Assembly (NCBI RefSeq): GCF_015291665.1
Contig: NZ_CP030048.1
Coordinates: forward strand, 7,041,501 to 7,105,500
Reading direction: 5' to 3'
DNA from: Bradyrhizobium sp. CCBAU 53338
Lineage (GTDB): Bacteria; Pseudomonadota; Alphaproteobacteria; Rhizobiales; Xanthobacteraceae
DNA: 64,000 nucleotides
The position numbers and the translations under genes were made by a program. The notes below the pieces were generated by a model. It was not told the DNA's origin and searched no databases. It worked only from the letters and a program-made list of their open reading frames with translations. Of this stretch, positions 8,394 to 16,273 are shown piece after piece. Position 1 is the first letter of the stretch. Each line of letters begins with the position of its first letter.

Positions 8394-9122
8394 TCAAATC
8401 CCCAGATACCTGTGCTGCAGATCCGGCTCGGCCATCAGCTCATCCGACGTGCCACTCCATACCGTCTTGCCGCGCTCGATGATGAAGTGGCGGTCGCAGA
8501 TGCGGGCGAGATGGTCGACGTTCTTGTCGACGACGAGGATCGACTGTCCTCGGCTCTTCAGCAGCGACAGGCAGTGCCAGATCTCCTCACGGATCAGCGG
8601 CGCGAGGCCCTCGGTCGCCTCATCCAGGATCAGGAGCTTCGGGTTGGTCATCAGCGCGCGGCCAATGGCGAGCATCTGCTGCTCGCCGCCCGAGAGCTGG
8701 TTACCCATGTTGGTTGCACGCTCGGCAAGGCGCGGGAACAGCACGTAGATCGCGGCAAGCGTCCAGGGATTGGCGCTATCAAAACGATCGGCCGCAGCCG
8801 CGACGAGATTTTCGCGTACGGTGAGGTTCGGAAAAATCTGGCGCCCCTCGGGCACCAGCCCGACGCCGAGCTTGGCGATCCGGTACGACGGAAGCTGCCT
8901 GACCTCCGTACCCTCGAAACGGATCGCGCCCGATCGTGCCGGCGTCAGGCCCATGATCGAGCGGATCGTGGTGGTCTTGCCCATGCCGTTGCGGCCCATC
9001 AGCGAGACCATCTCGCCCGGCTTGATCGACAAGGACAGGCCGAACAGGACCTGCGAAAGGCCGTAACAGGTCTCGATGCCGTCGACCTCGAGCAGGGTGT
9101 CAGCCATCGTTTCTTCAGCCAT
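8394..9122 (-). CDS. HAAT ABC transporter ATP-binding protein LivF-type
   Basis: Second ATPase of a branched-chain-amino-acid-type importer. Walker A is GRNGMGKT, the signature is LSGGEQQ, and Walker B is LLILDEATEGLAP. The ATG used here overlaps the stop of the LivG-type gene (ATGGCTGA); a second start at 9107 (MADTLLEVDG) is equally possible. It is the last gene of the four-gene livHMGF-type operon on this strand, which has no binding protein of its own in the cluster. Confidence 0.88.
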   Translation of the reverse strand: MAEETMADTLLEVDGIETCYGLSQVLFGLSLSIKPGEMVSLMGRNGMGKTTTIRSIMGLTPARSGAIRFEGTEVRQLPSYRIAKLGVGLVPEGRQIFPNLTVRENLVAAAADRFDSANPWTLAAIYVLFPRLAERATNMGNQLSGGEQQMLAIGRALMTNPKLLILDEATEGLAPLIREEIWHCLSLLKSRGQSILVVDKNVDHLARICDRHFIIERGKTVWSGTSDELMAEPDLQHRYLGI

Positions 9123-9882
9123 GGTGCGCCACCACATGCTGGTCGCCGAGATAAGCGCGCTTGACGTCCTCGTTGGCGCGGATCGCAGAGGGATCGCCGG
9201 AGGCGATGACGCGGCCGTAGACCAGCACCGAGATGCGGTCGGCGAGCGCGAACACCGCGGGCATGTCGTGCTCCACCAGCACGATCGAAACCTCTTTGCG
9301 CAGCTCCTGGAGCAGCTTCACCATGCCCTGGGATTCGGTGACGCCGAGACCAGCCATGGGCTCGTCGAGCAGCAACAATTTCGGCTTGCTGGCGAGTGCG
9401 ACAGCAAGCTCGATCTGGCGTCGCTCGCCATGGCTAAGCTTCGACACCAGGACATCGGCGCGATGAGCCAACCCGACGCGGTCGAGCGCGGCACTCGCGG
9501 CATCGCGCAGGCCCTTTTCCTTGCGCGCGTCGGCGAAGAAGCGGAACGAGGTGCCGGCATGCGCCTGCGCTGCGAGGGCGACATTGTCGGCGGCGGTGAA
9601 GTCGAGCAGCAGCGAGGTGATCTGGAACGAGCGCGCGAGCCCCAGCGCGCAGCGGCGATAGGCCGGTAGATAGGTGATGTCGCGACCATCGAGCGAGACG
9701 CTGCCGGAATGCGGTTCGAGATGGCCGGTGAGCTGGCTGATCAGCGTGGTCTTGCCGGCGCCGTTCGGGCCGATGATGGCGTGCAGCTCGCCGCTCGCGA
9801 CGTCGAGCGAGACATTGTCCGTCGCGGTGATGCCGCCGAAGCGACGCACCAGCTTTTCGACGCGGAGCAGCGGTTCAGCCAC
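9115..9882 (-). CDS. HAAT ABC transporter ATP-binding protein LivG-type
   Basis: First ATPase of the importer. Walker A is GPNGAGKT, the signature is LSHGERRQIE, and Walker B is LLLLDEPMAGLG. The longer LivG-type insert (AQAHAGTSFRFFADA) is present. The GTG start is chosen because it overlaps the LivM-type stop codon (GTGGCTGA), like the other joints in this operon. Confidence 0.88.
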   Translation of the reverse strand: MAEPLLRVEKLVRRFGGITATDNVSLDVASGELHAIIGPNGAGKTTLISQLTGHLEPHSGSVSLDGRDITYLPAYRRCALGLARSFQITSLLLDFTAADNVALAAQAHAGTSFRFFADARKEKGLRDAASAALDRVGLAHRADVLVSKLSHGERRQIELAVALASKPKLLLLDEPMAGLGVTESQGMVKLLQELRKEVSIVLVEHDMPAVFALADRISVLVYGRVIASGDPSAIRANEDVKRAYLGDQHVVAHHG

Positions 9883-10819
9883 GGCCAACCCTCCCCAGCA
9901 GGCCCATGATGCCGCCACGGCCGAACAGCACGATCAGCAGCAGCAGCGGGCCCATGATCAGCGCCCAATATTCGGTGATCTGCGACAGGAACTCTTCCAG
10001 CAGGAGATACACCACCGCACCCATGACCGGGCCGAACAGCGTGCCCATGCCGCCCAGGATCACCATCACCATGAGATCGCCGGAGCGGGTCCAGTACATC
10101 ACGGCCGGGCTGACGAAATCCGTGTTGTTGGCGAGCAGCGCGCCGGCGAGGCCGCACATCATGCCCGAGATGACGAAGCAGACCAGCTTGTAGCGTTTTG
10201 CCGGGAAGCCGATCGCCTGCATGCGCTGCTCGTTGGAGCGCAGGCCCTGCACGACGAGGCCGAAGCGCGAATTGACGATGCGCCAGATCAGGAAGATCAC
10301 GCCGAACAGGCAGGCCAGGCAAAGATAATAAAACTGCGTGCGATCCGACAGGTTGATCAGGCCGTGGAAATCGCTGCGCTTGTAGACGGTGAGGCCGTCG
10401 TCGCCGCCGTAACGTGCAAGGCCCGAGGCGACGTAATAGGCCATCTGCGCGAAAGCGAGCGTGATCATGATGAAATAGACGCCGCGGGTGCGAAGCGACA
10501 GCGCACCGATCACCAGCGCGTAGACCGCCGACGCCGCGAGCGCGACTGGAAACTGGATGAAGCCGCTTCCGATACCTTCCTGCGCGAGCATGCCGACGGC
10601 ATAGCCGCCGATGCCGAGATAGGCGGCGTGCCCGAAGCTCATCATGCCGCCAAAGCCCATGATGAGGTTGAGGCTGGCGGCGGCCATCGCAAGGATGACG
10701 ATGCGGGTGAACAGCGTCAGGATGAAGATGTTGCCGGACAGGTACGAATAGAGCGGCAACAGCACGAGGCCTGCCAGCATCAGGGCCGTGACGGCCTTGC
10801 TCACGCTCAAACCCTTCAT
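9875..10819 (-). CDS. HAAT ABC transporter permease LivM-type
   Basis: Inner-membrane permease of about 314 residues with some nine hydrophobic segments. The LivM-type signature GFGGMMSFGHAAYLGIGGYAVGM is seen near residue 55. The start overlaps the upstream permease stop by the ATGA arrangement. It pairs with the LivH-type permease to form the channel. The substrate is unknown; the nearby benzoate and aromatic genes suggest an aromatic acid. Confidence 0.88.
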   Translation of the reverse strand: MKGLSVSKAVTALMLAGLVLLPLYSYLSGNIFILTLFTRIVILAMAAASLNLIMGFGGMMSFGHAAYLGIGGYAVGMLAQEGIGSGFIQFPVALAASAVYALVIGALSLRTRGVYFIMITLAFAQMAYYVASGLARYGGDDGLTVYKRSDFHGLINLSDRTQFYYLCLACLFGVIFLIWRIVNSRFGLVVQGLRSNEQRMQAIGFPAKRYKLVCFVISGMMCGLAGALLANNTDFVSPAVMYWTRSGDLMVMVILGGMGTLFGPVMGAVVYLLLEEFLSQITEYWALIMGPLLLLIVLFGRGGIMGLLGRVGRG

Positions 10820-11733
10820 CGACGATTGGCCGGAAACAGCCCCTCCGGCCGCACCACCAGCACGATCGCCATCAAGAGGTAGATCAGCATGGAGGACAGC
10901 GCGGGCGCGGCGGTGGAGGCCGCAGCTCCGCTCAGCACCTGCCGCAGCAGATTGGGCAGGAAGGCGCGGCCGAGCGTGTCGATCATGCCGACGAAGATCG
11001 CGGCGAGGAACGCGCCGCGGATCGAGCCGATGCCGCCAATCACGATGATGACGAAGGCGAGAATCAGGATGTTCTCACCCATGCCGATCTGCACGGTGAG
11101 GATCGGCGCCTGCATCAAGCCGGCGAGGCCGGCGAGCGCAGCGCCGAGGCCGAACACCAGCGTGTAGAGCAGCTTGATGTTGATGCCGAGCGCGCCGATC
11201 ATCTCGCGGTTGGAGGCGCCGGCGCGGATCAGCATGCCGATGCGGGTGCGCATCACGCCGAGATAGAGCAGCAGCGCCACCAGCAGCGCCACGATGATGA
11301 TGGCGAGGCGGTACGCCGGATATTGAATTCCGGGCAGGATCGGCACCGGCACCGTGAGCCAGGGCGGCAGCGGCAGCGCAAGGCCCGCCGGTCCCCAGAT
11401 CAGGCGCACGGCCTCGTTGAAGAACAGGATCAGGCCGAAGGTCGCGAGCACGTGGTCGAGATGGTCGCGTCCATAGAGATGCCGTAGCGCCGACATCTCC
11501 AGCACGATGCCGAGGATCAGCGTCGCACCGAGCGCCATCAGCGCACCGAGCAGGAAGCTGCCGGTCCACGCCGCGAAGGTCGCGGCGAAATAGGCGCCTA
11601 TCATGTAGAGCGAACCATGCGCAAGGTTGACGAGATCCATGATCCCGAACACCAGGGTCAGGCCGGCGGCGAGCAGGAACAGCAGCAGGCCGAACTGCAA
11701 TCCGTTCAAGAACTGTTCGACGACGAGCAGCAT
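10816..11733 (-). CDS. HAAT ABC transporter permease LivH-type
   Basis: Inner-membrane permease and first gene of the minus-strand livHMGF-type operon. The translation is strongly hydrophobic, with the family segment FGIMDLVNLAHGSLYMIGAY near residue 30. The ATG at 11733 is used; a TTG just before it is in frame. GAAAGAG lies upstream. A phased TGCA array sits 145-170 bp upstream and may control the operon. Confidence 0.88.
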   Translation of the reverse strand: MLLVVEQFLNGLQFGLLLFLLAAGLTLVFGIMDLVNLAHGSLYMIGAYFAATFAAWTGSFLLGALMALGATLILGIVLEMSALRHLYGRDHLDHVLATFGLILFFNEAVRLIWGPAGLALPLPPWLTVPVPILPGIQYPAYRLAIIIVALLVALLLYLGVMRTRIGMLIRAGASNREMIGALGINIKLLYTLVFGLGAALAGLAGLMQAPILTVQIGMGENILILAFVIIVIGGIGSIRGAFLAAIFVGMIDTLGRAFLPNLLRQVLSGAAASTAAPALSSMLIYLLMAIVLVVRPEGLFPANRR

Positions 11734-12040
11734 CAAGACTCTTTCAGGCGCATGCAGACGCGCGCCGATGTTCGAACACAGTCGCCATCAGTGAAAGAGC
11801 TCCCCCTGTGCCTCTACAAGGCGGAAAAATGGGTAATGGCAGTATCGTTCCGAGGCAAGGGCGATTCGACACCAAACATGCACTTTGTTGCATGCCGCTG
11901 CATGTGGTCAAAATCGGCCTTTCAAAACCGGCCGTGCAAGAAGGCTGCCGCGCAGGGGTGGGTCAGCCTGCCGCACCCAAAAGATCACCCTCCCCCAATG
12001 CTGGGAAGAGGGTGCGACAGGTGTCGGAGTGAAGGTACGT
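11734..12040. promoter_or_regulatory. upstream region of livHMGF operon with three phased TGCA motifs
   Basis: About 307 bp without a gene. TGCA occurs at 11879, 11889 and 11899, each exactly 10 bp apart, so all three face the same side of the helix. The first two also form ATGCA-N6-TGCAT. BzdR-type regulators are known to recognise TGCA repeats, and boxR is 9 kb away. The right part, next to the small LuxI-linked gene, shows nothing clear. Confidence 0.5.
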
Positions 12041-12259
12041 CTAATGCGACGTGACCCGACGGGGGAGATCGTCTTGCTCGTTGAGCTCGCTGTTGGCGGT
12101 CGAGGCCTCCAGCGCGGCCATCCGGAATATGTAGGCCAGCGTCGCCAGCCCGGTGTCTTCCGCCATCTGCGCCAGCTCGAGCGCCATGTCGGACATGTAG
12201 CCGAGATTCTCGTCCTTGGTTTGCGCCATGATTAGGCTGTCCCGCATCAGGTTCGACAT
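12041..12259 (-). CDS. small hypothetical protein downstream of LuxI
   Basis: A 72-residue acidic, probably helical protein (MSNLMRDSLIMAQTKDENLG onward) with no recognised family. Its ATG starts one base after the LuxI stop codon, so it is almost certainly translated from the same message. No membrane segment or signal is seen. The tight link suggests a role in quorum sensing or coexpression only; this is inference. Confidence 0.6.
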   Translation of the reverse strand: MSNLMRDSLIMAQTKDENLGYMSDMALELAQMAEDTGLATLAYIFRMAALEASTANSELNEQDDLPRRVTSH

Positions 12260-12260
12260 C

Positions 12261-12920
12261 TCAAGCGCTCTTTCGTTGCGCGGCGGTGCGGCCGCAAAGG
12301 TTGGCACGGGCGATACAATCGAGACGCGGTCCGTCCTGATGGACGAGATTCTTCATCCCGATCCGGTCGCGCACGACGTTGAGCGATTCCTGGCGGATCT
12401 CGATCGTCGCGGCCATGGTCCAGGAATCCTCGACCAGCGCCGGCAATCCCAATGGCGTGACGACGAAGCCGATATCGTGGAAGCGCGGCAGCCACCATGT
12501 CTCCATAACGAGGCAGAGCCGGTCGATGCCCTGATCGAGGCAGAACTCCTGCGCCGCCGCCATCAATTGCAGATTGAACGCGCCGTCGCGCCGCTCGCGC
12601 GTCACGAAGAAGCGCGACCACTCCCATACCTGCGGATCGGCCGGACAACCGCGCACCGCCGCAAGGTGGGGGAACACCTCGCTCATCATCGTCGGCCTCG
12701 TGGTCGGATACAGCCGCGAGCCACCGAGCACGCGACGGTTCTCGAGGGCCAGCAGGTAGATCGCGTCCTCGTTGTCGTACGCATCGATCTCGCGGCTATC
12801 GGGCTTGCGCAGCGCCTCCCATTTGCGCTCTTCGACGAAGATCTCGTGACGAACCCGGAAATGCTGGTCGAGGACGTCTTCGTAGAGGTGCCGGTTGACG
12901 GCAGAAATCACATGAATCAT
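12261..12920 (-). CDS. LuxI-family acyl-homoserine-lactone synthase (BraI/RpaI-like)
   Basis: Makes an N-acyl-homoserine lactone from S-adenosylmethionine and an acyl donor. All the invariant residues are present: Arg24, Phe28, Trp34, Asp46, Asp49 and Arg69, with the conserved EWSRFFV segment after them. The start is MIHVISAVNR at 12920, because GGGGGAG lies five bases before it; the upstream ATG at 12932 is inside that ribosome site. The sequence style resembles BraI and RpaI, which use CoA-linked branched or aryl acids, so the signal may be isovaleryl- or aryl-HSL. A near-perfect palindrome lies 55 bp upstream. Confidence 0.9.
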   Translation of the reverse strand: MIHVISAVNRHLYEDVLDQHFRVRHEIFVEERKWEALRKPDSREIDAYDNEDAIYLLALENRRVLGGSRLYPTTRPTMMSEVFPHLAAVRGCPADPQVWEWSRFFVTRERRDGAFNLQLMAAAQEFCLDQGIDRLCLVMETWWLPRFHDIGFVVTPLGLPALVEDSWTMAATIEIRQESLNVVRDRIGMKNLVHQDGPRLDCIARANLCGRTAAQRKSA

Positions 12921-12974
12921 GAACTCCCCCATAGTTTGAAATGGGGGAAGACTCAGCGAAATCAGCCCAACCGA

Positions 12975-12996
12975 CTATTGGGAAATTTCCCAGTAG
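12975..12996. promoter_or_regulatory. lux-box-like palindrome upstream of luxI-type gene
   Basis: A 22-bp palindrome with one mismatched pair: the left half CTATTGGGAAA is matched by TTTCCCAGTAG. It lies between the luxR stop and the luxI start, 55-76 bp before the luxI ATG. Size, symmetry and place fit a LuxR-type operator for autoinduction. Confidence 0.75.
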
Positions 12997-13005
12997 GCGG
13001 CGATT

Positions 13006-13734
13006 TCAGGGATTGATGATTCTCTGGCGGATCGCGATCGCGACCGCATGCGTCCGGTTGACGGCGCCGAGCTTGCGCGCAGCGGTAGCAAGATGCTCTT
13101 CCGCCGTGCGCTGGGTGATGTTCAGGATCTCGCCGATCTCCCAGGCCGACTTGCCCTGCGACGCCCAGGTGATCACCTCGCGCTCGCGCGGAGTGAGGCG
13201 CGCCGACGGATGCTGCGACGGCGCAAGCAGACGCCTGATGTGGTCGAAGCCGTACATCGCGATCAAGTGCAAGGCGGGCTTGCTGCGGGCATTGAGATCA
13301 AGATGAACGCCGCCGAGGGAGACGCCGGCTTCATAGCCGGTCAAACCGTGGATCGGAACGACGAAACCGCGCGACATGCGGAAATCGGCGGCACGCCGCA
13401 TCACTTCCACTGCGCCCGGCTCCAGCTCTGCGTCGTAGGGCGCTTCCGACCATTCGAACGGATTGACCGTCTGACGGCACTTTCGGATCACGGGATCGAC
13501 GCGGTCGTAGCTCTTCTCGGTGTAGAGGCTGAACCACTCTGCCGGCCATTTCTTGGCCAGCACCATCTGGGAAAAGCGCTGATCGGGATTCGGCAATCCG
13601 GTGACGATGATGTGCTCGAAGCCGTAGCGGCCGAAGGTGATGGCGAGCGCGTCCATGGCGTCAGGAACATTGCCATAGGCTCCCAGCCCTTCAATGAAGT
13701 CCAGCGCTTCGCGGCCATAATCCACGGCGGGCAT
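13006..13734 (-). CDS. LuxR-family quorum-sensing regulator (BraR/RpaR-like)
   Basis: The N-terminal half is the autoinducer-binding domain, with the Trp/Tyr/Asp/Pro/Trp pattern (WFSLYTEKSYDRVDPVI, then NPFEW). The C-terminal 65 residues are a LuxR helix-turn-helix (LTPREREVITWASQGKSAWE). The start MPAVDYGREALDF at 13734 is chosen over an earlier one at 13791 by comparison with the family length of about 240 residues. It lies upstream of the luxI-type gene in the same direction. Confidence 0.9.
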   Translation of the reverse strand: MPAVDYGREALDFIEGLGAYGNVPDAMDALAITFGRYGFEHIIVTGLPNPDQRFSQMVLAKKWPAEWFSLYTEKSYDRVDPVIRKCRQTVNPFEWSEAPYDAELEPGAVEVMRRAADFRMSRGFVVPIHGLTGYEAGVSLGGVHLDLNARSKPALHLIAMYGFDHIRRLLAPSQHPSARLTPREREVITWASQGKSAWEIGEILNITQRTAEEHLATAARKLGAVNRTHAVAIAIRQRIINP

Positions 13735-13901
13735 CGGTGCGTTTCCTGACCCTCGAGGTTTCGTATAGCACGCCTTTGGCGGCTGCCTCAATTCACCGCG
13801 CCCGTAATTTCCCGGTGTGGCGCTGGGATCGAAGATTTAATCTACTTGTGGAGGAAGTAACGTCCAGTTACACCTAAGACGTCTGGAGCGGGAAAACCAC
13901 G

Positions 13902-14078
13902 ATGGAAGACGAGAACATCGCCCTCAACAGCGTGCTCGGCCTGGAATTGAACCGCGTGTTTTTCGCCGTCCGTGATACGGCAAACAAGCAGAAGATCATC
14001 GAGTTCGCGCGTGACGTACTGCAAAGCGAACGCGCGGAGCGCCCCGGCAGCGTGTCGCCGGAGGGACCGGCAAGCTAG
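13902..14078 (+). CDS. small conserved-looking hypothetical protein, 58 residues
   Basis: The frame MEDENIALNSVLGLELNRVF and on runs 58 codons, with GGAGCGGG 10-17 bases before the ATG. It is acidic at the N-terminus and has an amphipathic helix (NKQKIIEFARDVLQSERAE). It is divergent from the luxR-type gene across about 165 bp. No family is recognised. Codon use is like its neighbours, which supports a real gene. Confidence 0.5.
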   Translation: MEDENIALNSVLGLELNRVFFAVRDTANKQKIIEFARDVLQSERAERPGSVSPEGPAS

Positions 14079-14269
14079 AACGCAGTTGCAGCAAACGACG
14101 CCGACGCAACGCATCGCGCGACGACGTCCTTCAATTCGAGCGCGCCGATTTCAAGATGCCCGGATGGAGCGCAGCTCCCCCATCCACACCGTCGAGCACT
14201 TGCCGCTAGCTGACATCACGGCTCTCGTGAGATGATCGCCGCCACGATCGTCTTTCGGATGCCAAGACC

Positions 14270-15208
14270 ATGATGACGCTGCGCCAGGTTGAAGTGATCC
14301 GTGCCGTGATGGTGACAGGCACCATTGGCGGCGCGGCGAAGTTGCTCAACGTCTCGGCGCCGGGGATCAGCCGCCTGGTCAAATACACCGAGCGCTCGCT
14401 CGGCATCCGCTTCTTCCAGCGCCAGAACGGCCGCTACTTTCCGACGCCGGAAGCCCAGAACATCTTCGAACAGATCAACGGCGTCTACAAGAAGGTCGAC
14501 GACCTCTCCGAGATCATCTCCAAGATCGGCCGCGGAGGACTGTCCGAGCTGCGCATCGGTTCGGTCCCGAGCATCTCGCAGGTGATGGTGCCACGCGCGA
14601 TCGAGCGCGTCCGCCGCCGCTATCCCGACCTCGGCATCGACATCAACATCCTCAAGCTGGAGGAAGCCATCGACTATCTCATGCTCGGCCGGGGCGAGTG
14701 CGTAGCGATGAGCTACCGCCTGGAGCATTCCGGGCTCGACTTCATGCCGCTCGCCTCGGGCGAGCTCTATTGCATCGTGCCGCCGGGCCACGAGCTGGCC
14801 GGCCGCAAGCAGGTCTCGGCCGCCGAGATCACCCGCTACCCGCTGATCGGCATCGACCCCAACGACCCCTACGGCCGGATCATGGCCGAGATCTTTGCGC
14901 GCAACCGGCTGGCGTACAACATCACCATCCGTGCACGGTTCGGCACCACGGTCTGCGCACTGGTGAAGGCGGGGCTTGGCATCGCCATCATCGACCAGTT
15001 CACGGTGGCCCATGGCGGCTATCCCGGGATCGAGCTGATCAAGATTACCGAGCCGACCCGGTTCGACACCTATATCGCGGTCAAGCGCGGCGCGCCGCTG
15101 TCGCTGCATGTCGAGCATTTCATCGAGTCCCTGCGCGCCGAGATGCGCGCGGTCGAGCCCTCCCGCGGCAATGGCAAGGTCGCGCCGGCGCGCGGGCGAA
15201 AGAAATAA
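14270..15208 (+). CDS. LysR-family transcriptional regulator (quinate/shikimate operon)
   Basis: A 312-residue LysR regulator. The N-terminal helix-turn-helix is LRQVEVIRAVMVTGTIGGAA and the next lines; the C-terminal part is a periplasmic-binding-like effector domain. Two ATGs occur in tandem at the start. It is directly upstream of, and in line with, the shikimate dehydrogenase and transporter operon, so it is the likely activator; dehydroshikimate or shikimate would be the natural effector. Candidate sites are at 15214-15335. Confidence 0.87.
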   Translation: MMTLRQVEVIRAVMVTGTIGGAAKLLNVSAPGISRLVKYTERSLGIRFFQRQNGRYFPTPEAQNIFEQINGVYKKVDDLSEIISKIGRGGLSELRIGSVPSISQVMVPRAIERVRRRYPDLGIDINILKLEEAIDYLMLGRGECVAMSYRLEHSGLDFMPLASGELYCIVPPGHELAGRKQVSAAEITRYPLIGIDPNDPYGRIMAEIFARNRLAYNITIRARFGTTVCALVKAGLGIAIIDQFTVAHGGYPGIELIKITEPTRFDTYIAVKRGAPLSLHVEHFIESLRAEMRAVEPSRGNGKVAPARGRKK

Positions 15209-15213
15209 CATAA

Positions 15214-15335
15214 TGTTAGGTTTGTCGGATAAATGGGTAATTGTGTTAGGCTCGGGAATGACTATCGTCCCTCTTGGAATTGCGCGGATTTCCCCGCTAA
15301 TGGCCTGATATCAACGCGCCCCGAAAGACGATAGT
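15214..15335. promoter_or_regulatory. repeated motifs between LysR gene and aroE-type gene
   Basis: TGTTAGG occurs at 15214 and 15244, exactly 30 bp apart. ACTATCGTC at 15261-15269 and GACGATAGT at 15327-15335 form a perfect 9-bp inverted repeat separated by 57 bp. The gap of 132 bp is the only promoter space before the quinate/shikimate operon. Which motif is the LysR site is not known. Confidence 0.35.
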
Positions 15336-15340
15336 GGATC

Positions 15341-16219
15341 ATGTCTAGCCGCGGACCTGCTGCCTCCAAAAAGCTCCTGACCGGCCTGATCGGCGCGCCG
15401 ATCGCCCATTCCGCTTCGCCCGCCATGCATGAACGCGCCGCCGAGGCGCTCGGCCTGCGCGGCCATTACCAGCTGATCGAGGTCGCCGGCGCTGACGCGA
15501 CCGCGCTCAGCATGATGCTCGAGGGCGTGCGGCGGCTCGGCTTTGCCGGCGTCAACGTGACCTTTCCCTACAAGGAAGCCGTGGTGCCGCTGCTCGACGA
15601 GCTCGCCACGACCGCAGCCACCATGGCCGCGGTCAACACCGTTGTCGTCAAGAACGGCCGGCTGATCGGCCATAATACCGACACCACCGGCTTTGCGCGC
15701 GCCGTCAAGCCGCTGCTGGGGCCCTCCGCAAATGCTGTGGCCGTCATCGGCACCGGCGGCGTCGGCAAAGCGATCGCCTTTGCGCTGGCGAGCCTGAAGG
15801 TGGCCGACCTTCGCATCTTCGACAGCGAGCCGGCCCGGGCCGAGAAGCTCGCCTCGCTGCTGGCCACGCATGGCGGCGCACGGGTGGCCCGAAGCGTCGA
15901 GGACGCGCTCGACGGCGCGACCGGCCTCGTCAACGGCACGCCGGTGGGCATGCTGCCGAACCGGGACACGCCGGTGCCGCCGGCGCTGCTGCGCACGGAC
16001 CTGTGGGTAGCCGACGCCGTCTATTCGCCGCTGATCACGCCGCTGCTTGCCGCAGCGAAAGAGAAGGGTGCACGGATCATGACCGGGCGCGAGCTCGCGA
16101 TCTACCAGGCCGCCGACGCCTTCGAACTGTTCACCGGCCTTGCCCCTTCGACCGAAGTCATGGGAGAGGCTTTCGACGCCGTGATGGCCGCGCGCAGCGC
16201 CGCCTATCAGGCAGCTTGA
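15341..16219 (+). CDS. aroE: shikimate/quinate dehydrogenase (catabolic AroE/QsuD type)
   Basis: Interconverts shikimate (or quinate) and the 3-dehydro form with NAD(P). The substrate site has HSASP at residues 23-27, the catalytic lysine at 78 (VTFPYKE), and NTDTTGF from residue 112. The nucleotide loop is GTGGVGK at 137-143. The NTDTTGF form, in place of the biosynthetic NTDGxGF, is closer to catabolic QsuD-type enzymes. Its operon with an ABC importer and dehydroshikimate dehydratase supports a catabolic role rather than the chorismate pathway. Confidence 0.88.
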   Translation: MSSRGPAASKKLLTGLIGAPIAHSASPAMHERAAEALGLRGHYQLIEVAGADATALSMMLEGVRRLGFAGVNVTFPYKEAVVPLLDELATTAATMAAVNTVVVKNGRLIGHNTDTTGFARAVKPLLGPSANAVAVIGTGGVGKAIAFALASLKVADLRIFDSEPARAEKLASLLATHGGARVARSVEDALDGATGLVNGTPVGMLPNRDTPVPPALLRTDLWVADAVYSPLITPLLAAAKEKGARIMTGRELAIYQAADAFELFTGLAPSTEVMGEAFDAVMAARSAAYQAA

Positions 16220-16273
16220 GGCGAAGCGGCCGGACACAAGGCCGCTTGCAAAATTGAAAGGGAGGAGAGGACG

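Noticed and set aside
15341..16219. Housekeeping shikimate biosynthesis role for the aroE-type gene
   Set aside because: The NTDTTGF motif and the operon with an importer and dehydroshikimate dehydratase point to catabolism; a separate biosynthetic aroE is expected elsewhere.
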